Shown here piece after piece: positions 54,701-62,065 of a stretch of DNA of 64,000 nucleotides (position 1 is the first letter of the stretch; each line of letters opens with the position of its first letter). Source of the DNA: an uncultured Prevotellaceae bacterium (GTDB lineage Bacteria; Bacteroidota; Bacteroidia; Bacteroidales; Bacteroidaceae); contig ONCQ01000006.1 of NCBI GenBank assembly GCA_900316355.1, positions 1 to 64,000 of the forward strand. Direction: 5' to 3'. A program made the position numbers and the translations under genes. The notes below the pieces were generated by a model that was given only the letters and a program-made list of their open reading frames with translations, had not been told where the DNA came from and did no database searches.

Positions 54701-55345
54701 GACAACGCTGCAAATGTTGATGACACTTCCACAGAGCTCCTAAAGATGCTGTCTGAGACGGCGGACTATTACAGGGAGGTGCATACGCTGTTGAGCGAAC
54801 AGGCACAGAGGCAGTCCGAAGCCGTGAACTTCCGCAGACGTAGTATCGTGGCGGAGGAATTGTTGCAGGGAATACTGCAACGCTGTAAGATGCTATCGCG
54901 AAAGACTGAAATGGACATCGTGCTCGACACAGTGAACAATCTAGGAAACGTCCCCTTCCGTGGTGACCCAGATCTCATAGAGCTGCTTATCGAGCGACTC
55001 ATAGAGGGCGAAGCCAATCTGATGAAAGGGGAGGGGAGTGGCGAGTTGGAGTGCCTTCCGCTACACCTTACAGTGAAGAGTGATGGTAATTTCGCACGCC
55101 TCATACTGGAGAACCCCTTCCTTGCACTCGATGAAGACAGCCTGCATGAACTATTCATGCCACATGAAGGTGGTATCGCTTTCCTTGTCGCCAAGCAAAT
55201 CATTCGTGAACACGACACTTTCCTCGGACACCCTGGTTGTCGTATTGCGGCAGAATCATTTGAAGAGGGACATGCGCTATGGTTCACGTTTCCTCTCGAA
55301 AGATCGGAAAGAATGGAGATAGAACATAGAAACATAAAAATATAG
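51740..55345 (+). CDS. Four-segment sensor histidine kinase with DUF5112/DUF5113-type sensor halves
   Basis: 1201 aa. Start TTG at 51740 overlaps the previous stop (TTGA) and gives a signal or anchor segment ending MMWWGC. The next ATG would lose it. Order: periplasmic TPR-like DUF5112 region (about 30-405), membrane segment (about 412-435), coiled coil, first kinase module. This module has a possible phosphoacceptor in RIIHELTRM (near 512), N box ADNARKFTPEGG (near 608), DTGVGL and GYGFGLMNCKGI. A second membrane segment (about 720-736) leads to a second periplasmic region (DUF5113-like), another segment (about 867-888) and a second helical module. That has KHETMYYPGRI (near 957) but no ATP-binding boxes. 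The response regulator follows after 19 bases. Confidence 0.85.
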   Translation: MKKLLTVGFTVSAAIIMMWWGCTRKTTSDDVECLRVDSLNERAYGWHYRNVDSVRVLACAAYAEAERIGYATGKAEALNHMAFERFQQMDFDSTLTLTARVEEVSEDVVERLVADVMQMRVAQRTSDNLAFFRHRGHALQRIAKLSEAQEQHMSNHVRRRYDYGRGDMHIVASTYFYYLDQRERAIAEIDEAERFCQLSTDTAQWLYYCYMRGSGGLSARMTPESVTDEEFDYLLKCFWVARRDGYLFFEANAEQSMASFFADSVRLQTVRQRQPEVVKVLEQSFGQDNVAQHMAESALETFTRYDDLYQRANALRTLGELAFDAGDYLQAINYFDCALECVDWQLREHAKTVPMWIGIIHERMSMAYSALDMKDESDYNRNIYLDMLDITREDAELESRVEQLHVRSARQRLMLTIVASFALLTAVFIYLLVRTWRRRTAMEEQLLKERIQHIHEKADSLLLQQAEEQELIREQQAATEQRLLRDKRQNVEKRAKLQLVLGIIPFLDRIIHELTRMKRQQTPNETSLQYIDELSERIIHYNDLLTEWIQMEQGQISLQVTTFPLAPLFDSLRKSRFAYEQKKLALNVETTDLSVKADRALTLFMVNTLADNARKFTPEGGTISISATADESDGGAFVELSVQDTGVGLAQEDIDIILNHKVYDAGRIGSGEKGYGFGLMNCKGIIEKYRKTNPLFRVCEMGIESVVGEGSRFWFRLPRAMAVMMVALFAWSVKAATLPQVEALADSVYYCNLEGRYTDALTFADSAFMVISRNHVTHHRNSHERLTLTDMGVEPIELVWLKRGEPIDFSLLLGLRNEIAVAALAQKNWSIYRYNNAIYTRLYKLSNQDTTLENFCLQTERAQQRDRYGLFLLVALLLTSMVAFYLLWARPRMHFRKKMKALNDEELQQLQEKKNAESEQRQSDIEMAEDEHHRRLYEEERLHVQNQIIDNCLSTIKHETMYYPGRIQQLARRLRENATSKVANATADNAANVDDTSTELLKMLSETADYYREVHTLLSEQAQRQSEAVNFRRRSIVAEELLQGILQRCKMLSRKTEMDIVLDTVNNLGNVPFRGDPDLIELLIERLIEGEANLMKGEGSGELECLPLHLTVKSDGNFARLILENPFLALDEDSLHELFMPHEGGIAFLVAKQIIREHDTFLGHPGCRIAAESFEEGHALWFTFPLERSERMEIEHRNIKI

Positions 55346-55364
55346 AAATATAGAAATCAAAGAT

Positions 55365-56087
55365 ATGGATCCATTCAAAGTAATCATTGTAGAAGACGTA
55401 AAGCTTGAACTGAAGGGCACAGAAGAGATCTTCCGCACGGATATCCCTGAAGCCGAAGTGTTGGGAACGGCTATGAACGAAAGCGAGCTATGGTCGTTGA
55501 TGCGTCAAGCACTGCCTGACCTTCTGCTACTTGATCTGGGGTTGGGCGGTTCTACCACCGTGGGCGTGGACATCTGCCGACAGGTGCATACTAATTACCC
55601 CGATGTGAAGGTGCTCATCTTTACGGGCGAAATCCTCAACGAACGTCTCTGGGTGGACGCACTCACAGCAGGTGCTGACGGTATCATCTTGAAGACGGGT
55701 GAACTGTTAACACGTAACGACGTACGCTTAGTGATGGACGGCCGACGTCTGGTTTTTAATCAGCCTATCCTTGAGAAGATTGTGGCTCGCTTTAAGAAAA
55801 GCGTCATCAACGAGACACGTCGCTCAGATGCCGTCATCGACTACGACATCGATGAGTACGACGAACGTTTCCTGCGACATCTGGCTCTCGGTTACACTAA
55901 GGAAATGATTGCGGCGCTTAGGGGCATGCCATTTGGCGTGAAAAGCCTGGAGAAGCGACAGGCAGACCTCATAAACAGACTATTCTCTGAGAATGAACGC
56001 AGTGGTGTGAATGCCACGCGACTGGTGGTTCGCGCACTGCAGCTACGCATCATCGATTTGGACCATCTGAAAGCCGACGATGAATAA
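55365..56087 (+). CDS. Response regulator with LuxR-like C-terminal domain
   Basis: 240 aa. The receiver domain has the acidic pair in VIIVEDVK (residues 10-11), the phosphorylated aspartate in LLLLDLGLGG (near 57), FTGE and the lysine in IILKTGE. The C-terminal half (FLRHLALGYTKEMIAALRG, then VKSLEKRQADLINRLF and ATRLVVRALQLRII) has the spacing of a NarL/LuxR helix-turn-helix but is diverged. It resembles the DUF5932-type regulators paired with DUF5112/5113 kinases in Bacteroidota. It is the cognate partner of the kinase upstream. Target genes unknown. Confidence 0.9.
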   Translation: MDPFKVIIVEDVKLELKGTEEIFRTDIPEAEVLGTAMNESELWSLMRQALPDLLLLDLGLGGSTTVGVDICRQVHTNYPDVKVLIFTGEILNERLWVDALTAGADGIILKTGELLTRNDVRLVMDGRRLVFNQPILEKIVARFKKSVINETRRSDAVIDYDIDEYDERFLRHLALGYTKEMIAALRGMPFGVKSLEKRQADLINRLFSENERSGVNATRLVVRALQLRIIDLDHLKADDE

Positions 56088-56126
56088 AGCACCGTCTTTA
56101 AACATCCTTACTCGTTTTTACTATTC

Positions 56127-58427
56127 ATGAATCTCAGCGAACTCAATGACGCCCAACGTGCGGCGGTTGAATATATTGACGGACCTTCACTTGTGATTGC
56201 AGGTGCAGGCTCTGGAAAGACGCGTGTGCTGACCTATAAGATTGCATACCTGTTGAATCAGGGAATGGCGCCATGGAACATTTTGGCGCTAACCTTCACC
56301 AATAAAGCGGCAGAAGAGATGAAAACGCGTATTGCGTTACAAGTGGGTGGCGAGCAGGCACAACGCCTGTGGATGGGTACCTTCCACAGCATCTTCGCAC
56401 GCATCTTGCGCATTGAGCACGAGGCCATAGGCTTCACTGCAGACTTCACCATCTACGACGCTGCAGATAGCAAGAGCTTGGTTAAGAGCATTATTCGTGA
56501 GATGCAGCTCGATGATAAAGTGTACAAGCCTGGTGCTGTCCTTGGACATATCTCATCTGCCAAGAACAAACTCATCTTGCCATCGCAATACCAGTCGAAT
56601 CCAGAACTATACAAAGCAGATCAAGCGAGCAAGATTCCAGCTACTGGCGAAATATACCGGCGCTATTGGGCACGCTGCAGACAGTCTGATGCACTGGACT
56701 TTGACGATATACTGCTCTATACCTATCTGCTCTTTGCCAAATACCCTGACATCTTAAACCGATATGAGGAGCGTTTCGATTTCATCCTTGTGGATGAGTA
56801 TCAAGATACGAACTACGCTCAACACGCTATCGTGTGGCAGCTATCGCAACATAAAAAGAAGGTTTGCGTGGTAGGAGATGATGCGCAGAGTATTTATAGC
56901 TTTCGTGGAGCCAATATTGACAACATCCTCACATTCCAAAAGTTATATAATGGTGCAAAGCTGTTCAAATTGGAGCGCAACTACCGTTCGACACAGAACA
57001 TCGTGGGAGCTGCCAACAGCGTCATCAAACATAACCATGGACAGATTTATAAAGAAGTGTACTCAGAGAAACCGCAAGGTGATCCCATCCATGTGTATAG
57101 CTTCTTCAGTGATTTGGAGGAGGCTGCCGGTGTGGCCAAGAAAATCATAGGGCTACATCGCTTCGACCATATAGCGTGGAATGAGATTGCCATTCTATAT
57201 CGTACGAACAAACAGAGCCGTACCTTTGAGGAAGCCTTCCGTAAGCAAGATATCCCATATCGCGTCTATGGCAATACCTCATTCTACCAACGCAAGGAAA
57301 TCAAGGACGTCATCGCTTATTTCCGCTTGACTGTGAACCCCAATGATGAGGAAGCACTCAAACGTGTCATCAACTATCCCGCACGTGGTATAGGACAGAC
57401 ATCGCAGCAGAAAATACTGTCGGCAGCCACTGAGAATAATGTGGGCGTGTGGCAGGTGCTGACGAATCCGGATGCATTCAATGTGGATATCAATCGTGGC
57501 ACAGCTGCGAAAGTATACGGGTTCGTACAGCTAATAGAAAGCTTTAGAGCTGTTGTAAATCAAGAAGATGCCGCAACTCTTGGTAAACGCATCGCACAGG
57601 AGTCCGGTATTGTGGCGAATATTTTCAGAGGCCGTGAACCAGAGGATATAGCGCATCAGGAGAACCTTCAGGAGTTGTTGGACGGCTTACAACAATTTGT
57701 GGATGATAGGGTAGAGGAAGAAGGTGGTGAAAGCATTTATCTTTCTCATTATCTTCAAGATGTAGCACTTGTTACAGACCTCGACGAAAGCGATGACGAG
57801 CAGAAGGAGAAGGTAACACTGATGACAGTTCATGCGGCAAAAGGATTAGAATTCAGAGTTGTATTCGTCGTTGGAATGGAAGAAAATCTATTTCCGAACC
57901 AGATGTCCAATTCGTCGCCACGCGAGATGGAAGAGGAACGACGCCTTTTCTATGTGGCGCTTACACGCGCGCAAGAACAGTGTTATTTATCACATGCACA
58001 GAATCGATATCTTAACGGCAAAAGTGAGTTTGCGATGCCTAGTTGTTTCTTGAGAGAAATTGATACACACTTTTTGAAGCAAGAGAATGCCGAAGGAGTG
58101 AAGCCTCCGCGTCCGCGCAGTTTCTCTAAATTTGCATTTGACGAAGACAGTAAGCCGTCACCATCGTTTTCCCGACAGTCTTACGGACAGCCGTCACATT
58201 TTACCAGACTTTCCAGTTCCTCAGCAACTGTTGATACACCTGTGTCACAGACGAACACATCAGCAGGCACACTGACTATAGGATGTCACATACAGCATGC
58301 TCGTTTTGGTCGTGGAACCGTCATTGCGCTCTCAGGCACAGGTATCGATGCTAAGGCAACCGTAGATTTCGAGAATGTTGGTACTAAACAACTTCTCTTA
58401 CGCTTTGCAAAATTTGTGGTCGTGTGA
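56127..58427 (+). CDS. UvrD/PcrA-type ATP-dependent DNA helicase
   Basis: Superfamily 1A 3'-5' helicase for DNA repair and replication restart. The 766-aa protein shows the Q motif LNDAQRAAVEY, Walker A GAGSGKTR (about 26-33), LTFTNKAAEEMKTRI, LVDEYQDTN, VGDDAQSIYSFRGA, LERNYRSTQNI, MTVHAAKGLEF and RRLFYVALTRAQ. The C-terminal 60 residues carry the small beta domain (IQHARFGRGTVIALSGTG) found in PcrA/UvrD, which contacts RNA polymerase. It lies 39 bases after the response regulator gene, with no clear promoter between. Confidence 0.96.
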   Translation: MNLSELNDAQRAAVEYIDGPSLVIAGAGSGKTRVLTYKIAYLLNQGMAPWNILALTFTNKAAEEMKTRIALQVGGEQAQRLWMGTFHSIFARILRIEHEAIGFTADFTIYDAADSKSLVKSIIREMQLDDKVYKPGAVLGHISSAKNKLILPSQYQSNPELYKADQASKIPATGEIYRRYWARCRQSDALDFDDILLYTYLLFAKYPDILNRYEERFDFILVDEYQDTNYAQHAIVWQLSQHKKKVCVVGDDAQSIYSFRGANIDNILTFQKLYNGAKLFKLERNYRSTQNIVGAANSVIKHNHGQIYKEVYSEKPQGDPIHVYSFFSDLEEAAGVAKKIIGLHRFDHIAWNEIAILYRTNKQSRTFEEAFRKQDIPYRVYGNTSFYQRKEIKDVIAYFRLTVNPNDEEALKRVINYPARGIGQTSQQKILSAATENNVGVWQVLTNPDAFNVDINRGTAAKVYGFVQLIESFRAVVNQEDAATLGKRIAQESGIVANIFRGREPEDIAHQENLQELLDGLQQFVDDRVEEEGGESIYLSHYLQDVALVTDLDESDDEQKEKVTLMTVHAAKGLEFRVVFVVGMEENLFPNQMSNSSPREMEEERRLFYVALTRAQEQCYLSHAQNRYLNGKSEFAMPSCFLREIDTHFLKQENAEGVKPPRPRSFSKFAFDEDSKPSPSFSRQSYGQPSHFTRLSSSSATVDTPVSQTNTSAGTLTIGCHIQHARFGRGTVIALSGTGIDAKATVDFENVGTKQLLLRFAKFVVV

Positions 58428-58568
58428 ATTAGATTCTTTCTTTTATATCATCCGTCCTAATCGGTGTTATGTTTAATAGGAGGTGTAATATATCTTCTTA
58501 AATCTTCTATATATGACTCTCCCTCATTGAATAAAACGACGGAAATAGATAGAAAAAGTCGAAGAGAG

Positions 58569-58599
58569 TTGGCAGAATCAGCAAAATCATATAACTTTG
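58569..58599 (+). promoter_or_regulatory. Promoter of the second HExxH secreted protein
   Basis: TTG (58569-58571), 20 bases, TAACTTTG (58592-58599). The -7 box is identical to the one in front of the FAS1/SusCD operon at 2126. The ATG at 58638 follows 38 bases later. The rest of the 210-base gap after the helicase gene is AT-rich and shows nothing else. Confidence 0.6.
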
Positions 58600-58637
58600 C
58601 AGCAGATATGGTTAAGTAAACTAATAATAATACCAAT

Positions 58638-61355
58638 ATGTTACATTCTTACATGCGAAAGCTTTGCTTGGCTACCACACTCTGCATGACGATGGTGGCT
58701 GCTATCTTTGCAGACGATGTCGTTATGACAAAGTACATTCTCAATCCCAGCTTTGAATCTGGAACTGACAACTGGACAGTCAACAACATGCAGATTCAAT
58801 CCAACACAAGTTTCACAAAGAAACAGGGCTCAAAGTATCTCGAAAGATGGGTATCCAAAGGCAGTAATGCAGGCTCGTGTTCTGTGTCACAAAAGATTAC
58901 GTCTTTGCCTGCAGGTCGTTATCGCATGACAGCTGCTTCGCAGAATATTCAGCAAGACACGCCATCAAGCGAACAAACAGGTGTTACTATTTACGCAGGC
59001 GATGCCTCAACTGCCGTCACCGTTGTCAATGACTACAGTGTGGAATTTAATGCATACGGTGATGTCACCATAGGCTTCAAGGCTGTGAATGCTACGGGTA
59101 ACTACCTGTGTGTAGATCATTTCCGATTGTATTATATCGCACCCGACCTATCTTTGTTAAAAGCCGCTATTCCAGCGGCTCAGAAAGTCATTACAGACTC
59201 TGAGAAATCCTCGTATGCCGGTCTCCAGCCAGGCATCAAGACCGCTCTTGAAACAGCCATTTCAAATGCTGAGAACGCTACAGAAGCCACTGCTGTGGAG
59301 ACCCTTCAGGCCTATGCTTTCGATTTGGCTCTACAGACATCTGTCGCCAACACGAATAAGGATGAACTATACAACATTAAAAAATTGACAATCAGTTGTA
59401 AAACATATCTTACCCGTGACATGGCAGCTTCATATAAGACTGCATTACAGTCGGCTTACGATGCAGCGATAGCCTTTTTAGAGCTCACTTCTGACGCTGC
59501 TCCCGCCACCGTTAGTACGCCATTGCAGGCTGCCTACGAGGCAGCCATGGCCAGCTACGAAGCCAAGAACAAGTTGAAGGTTTCCATCATCACTGCCACC
59601 AACCTACTCAAACGGGAAGGATTGGAAGGTGCTGACGTATTGCAAGCTGTTGTGAATCATGCAGAACAGGTACGTGACAGCGAGACAGCTACGCCCGAAG
59701 CTATGGCAGCGATGAAGGACGAGTTGGAAGACGCCACCCTACTCTGCCGCGTTAATAATCCTACCTCCCCAAGTGTAGTGAACGTGAAAACCCTCTCTGC
59801 TGTTCAGGGCGCTACAGAGATTTTTGGCCGTGCATCCTTCTCTGGTGCTACAGCCAAGGAGAAGGGCTTCTGTTGGAGTGAAAACCCTGAACCCACGATT
59901 TTTGATAACCGCTCGACAACCATCTATAGCAACAATGGCGATATTTATGCTATGCAAGATTTGAAGCCGGCAACGGTTTATTATGTTCGTGCTTATGCAT
60001 ACACCTCCGGCTATCGCCTCACCTATGGCGACGTCATCAAGGTGGCAACACGTCCATTGGGTAATGCCACCTATCACTGGACGCGCAATAATGCCAGCGA
60101 TGAAGAGGACAAACGGTGCGTTGCAGCTTGTGAGGAAGCCGTTTGGATGTGGAATAACATCAGCGGAATTCGCGATTTCTATCTTGATGCCAATTATGTG
60201 CCGGGCGCTGGCGCCGGTGGCGGCACAGCAGACTGCGGCTATGGCGGCTATATGCGTATAAGCCAAAACGCAGCTTACCAAAAGACTGGCACCATCCTTC
60301 ATGAGGGTTCTCATGGATTGGGTGTTATAGGTTGGACGAATAATGATGGATACGATTGGAGTGACCCCAATTGCAATTGGCATGGTGAAAACTATCGCGC
60401 CAACACCTCGAGAGGGCAATGGCTCGGTCCGCGCGTGGATCGTGTCGTTCAGTTCCTTGAAAACAGCACTTCTGCGCATCTCAATGGTGACTACCAACAC
60501 ATGTGGCCTTATGGCATCAATGGCGCCGGCGAAGACTCTGGGAAGCCCATGCTCTACCGTGGTAATGCGCTTATTGTAGCCGCATTGATGGAAGATGGTC
60601 TACGTCAAAAGAACGTCGATTTTGCCCGTCCTGCCTACACTTTCACACAGGACGATGATACGAAGTACTACATCAAGAGCGAATCCACAGACCGTGGTCT
60701 GGCCACCTCCTACCTGCGCCAGACAACGAGCACGGCCGTTCGTTTTGCCGAGGCTACTGCTGACGAGGCGTTCTCCGATGACTCCTACGCCTGGTACATC
60801 ACGTACAACCCCAAGACATGCTACTATACCTTCAAAAACGCCTCCACGGGCAAGTATCTGTCTATGACTACGGGTGCTGCCACTGCTTCTGCATCCGCCA
60901 CGAACTTCCAACTGATGGGGGCACGCGCTCAGACCACCTACGAAGACTTCACCTTCGCCGGCACCTCCTATTGGATTGTGAACGGCAGCAACCATAACGC
61001 CATGAACGCCACCACAACGGGTGCTTCCTCTGCCACCTTCAACCATGCCAACAGCGCCACAACACAGCGCTGGCTGCTGCTCACGGCTGACGAGGTGACA
61101 CGCTTCGCAGAGTCACGCGGCGAGACCGTGGGCGTGGGTGCCCTCCGAGCTACACCTTCAGCTTCTGCACCGTTGGCACGAGGTGGCTATGGTGTCATCT
61201 ATATCACAGCCAATAGCGCTGGACAGGACGTGGATATCTATACGCTTGACGGCCGTCGCGTCAGCCGCCTCTATGTGCAGCTCGACGCAACCGCCACCGT
61301 GCGCGTGCCTCGCGGCCTCTACATGGTCAACGGCCAGAAAGTCCTCGTCAAATAA
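58638..61355 (+). CDS. Secreted multi-domain HExxH metalloprotease-like protein with beta-trefoil and T9SS-like tail
   Basis: 905 aa. The signal peptide lies within residues 1-26 (a second possible start is the ATG at 58653). Order: galactose-binding-like domain (about 30-170, YILNPSFESGTDNWTVNN to NYLCVDHFRLYYI), FIVAR-like helices (about 172-370), fibronectin-like region (about 375-475). A catalytic region has HEGSHGLGV (H near 555), followed by a beta-trefoil-like region (about 665-820, YYIKSESTDRGL and STGKYLSM) and a C-terminal sorting-type tail VPRGLYMVNGQKVLVK. It shares the N-terminal module and tail with the truncated gene at the window start. Probably secreted or surface-attached. 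Substrate unknown. Confidence 0.84.
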   Translation: MLHSYMRKLCLATTLCMTMVAAIFADDVVMTKYILNPSFESGTDNWTVNNMQIQSNTSFTKKQGSKYLERWVSKGSNAGSCSVSQKITSLPAGRYRMTAASQNIQQDTPSSEQTGVTIYAGDASTAVTVVNDYSVEFNAYGDVTIGFKAVNATGNYLCVDHFRLYYIAPDLSLLKAAIPAAQKVITDSEKSSYAGLQPGIKTALETAISNAENATEATAVETLQAYAFDLALQTSVANTNKDELYNIKKLTISCKTYLTRDMAASYKTALQSAYDAAIAFLELTSDAAPATVSTPLQAAYEAAMASYEAKNKLKVSIITATNLLKREGLEGADVLQAVVNHAEQVRDSETATPEAMAAMKDELEDATLLCRVNNPTSPSVVNVKTLSAVQGATEIFGRASFSGATAKEKGFCWSENPEPTIFDNRSTTIYSNNGDIYAMQDLKPATVYYVRAYAYTSGYRLTYGDVIKVATRPLGNATYHWTRNNASDEEDKRCVAACEEAVWMWNNISGIRDFYLDANYVPGAGAGGGTADCGYGGYMRISQNAAYQKTGTILHEGSHGLGVIGWTNNDGYDWSDPNCNWHGENYRANTSRGQWLGPRVDRVVQFLENSTSAHLNGDYQHMWPYGINGAGEDSGKPMLYRGNALIVAALMEDGLRQKNVDFARPAYTFTQDDDTKYYIKSESTDRGLATSYLRQTTSTAVRFAEATADEAFSDDSYAWYITYNPKTCYYTFKNASTGKYLSMTTGAATASASATNFQLMGARAQTTYEDFTFAGTSYWIVNGSNHNAMNATTTGASSATFNHANSATTQRWLLLTADEVTRFAESRGETVGVGALRATPSASAPLARGGYGVIYITANSAGQDVDIYTLDGRRVSRLYVQLDATATVRVPRGLYMVNGQKVLVK

Positions 61356-61406
61356 CCCTCAAATATAATTATAATCACCTCTACAGCCTACTCCTTAGTA
61401 TTCCTT

Positions 61407-61434
61407 CCCCCCTTGGGGGGAGTTAGAGAGGGGC
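61407..61434. repeat. GC-rich palindromic element before uridine kinase
   Basis: CCCCCC-TT-GGGGGG followed by AGTTAGAGAGGGGC, another member of the repeat family seen at 38987 and 49075. It lies 20 bases before the uridine kinase ATG and could fold into a strong hairpin near the ribosome entry region. Confidence 0.75.
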
Positions 61435-61453
61435 TCCTAAACGTCAAACGAAA

Positions 61454-62065
61454 ATGTACATCATTGGCATCGCAGGTGGCACAGGTTCTGGCAAGACCAC
61501 CGTTGTTCGTAAGATTGTTGAGTCTCTTCCAGATTCACAGGTTGCTGTGATCCCGCAGGACTCCTACTACAACGACAACACGGGCATTCCCATGGAGGAG
61601 CGCCGCAAGATCAATTTCGACCACCCCAACGCTTTCGACTGGAAACTGTTGATTCATCAGATCAACGAATTGCGCAACGGCAACTCCATTGAACAACCCA
61701 CCTATTCCTATATCGAAAGTAACCGAATGCCTGAGACAGTTCATATCGAGCCGTGCGAGGTCATCATTATTGAGGGTATCATGGCTCTCTGCCGCAAGGA
61801 ACTGCGCGATTTGATGGATTTGAAGATTTTCGTGGATGCCGATCCCGATGACCGTCTCATCCGCGTGATCTCGCGTGATATGGCTGAACGTGGGCGCACG
61901 GCACAGATGGTCATGGACCGATATATCGATGTCCTCAAGCCCATGCACATGGAGTTCATCGAGCCCACCAAGCGCTATGCCGACCTCATCATCCCACAGG
62001 GTGGTGAGAACCAAAAGGCGATAGACATCATGCGTACGTATATCATTCATCGCTTAAAGCCTTGA
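61454..62065 (+). CDS. udk: Uridine kinase
   Basis: Phosphorylates uridine and cytidine to the monophosphates in pyrimidine salvage. 203 aa with Walker A GGTGSGKT (residues 8-15), QDSYYND, NFDHPNAFDW, the YSYIESNR lid segment and RDMAERGRTAQMVMDRY. Normal length. Its stop codon overlaps the TTG start of the next gene (TTGA at 62062-62065). Confidence 0.97.
   Translation: MYIIGIAGGTGSGKTTVVRKIVESLPDSQVAVIPQDSYYNDNTGIPMEERRKINFDHPNAFDWKLLIHQINELRNGNSIEQPTYSYIESNRMPETVHIEPCEVIIIEGIMALCRKELRDLMDLKIFVDADPDDRLIRVISRDMAERGRTAQMVMDRYIDVLKPMHMEFIEPTKRYADLIIPQGGENQKAIDIMRTYIIHRLKP

Noticed and set aside
51740..55345. Kinase gene as a recent fusion or frameshifted pair of two genes
   Set aside because: The frame is continuous, both halves have matching sensor-segment-module layout, and similarly long proteins with these domains are known in Bacteroidota. 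The signal-like segment at about 720-736 reads well as an internal membrane segment.
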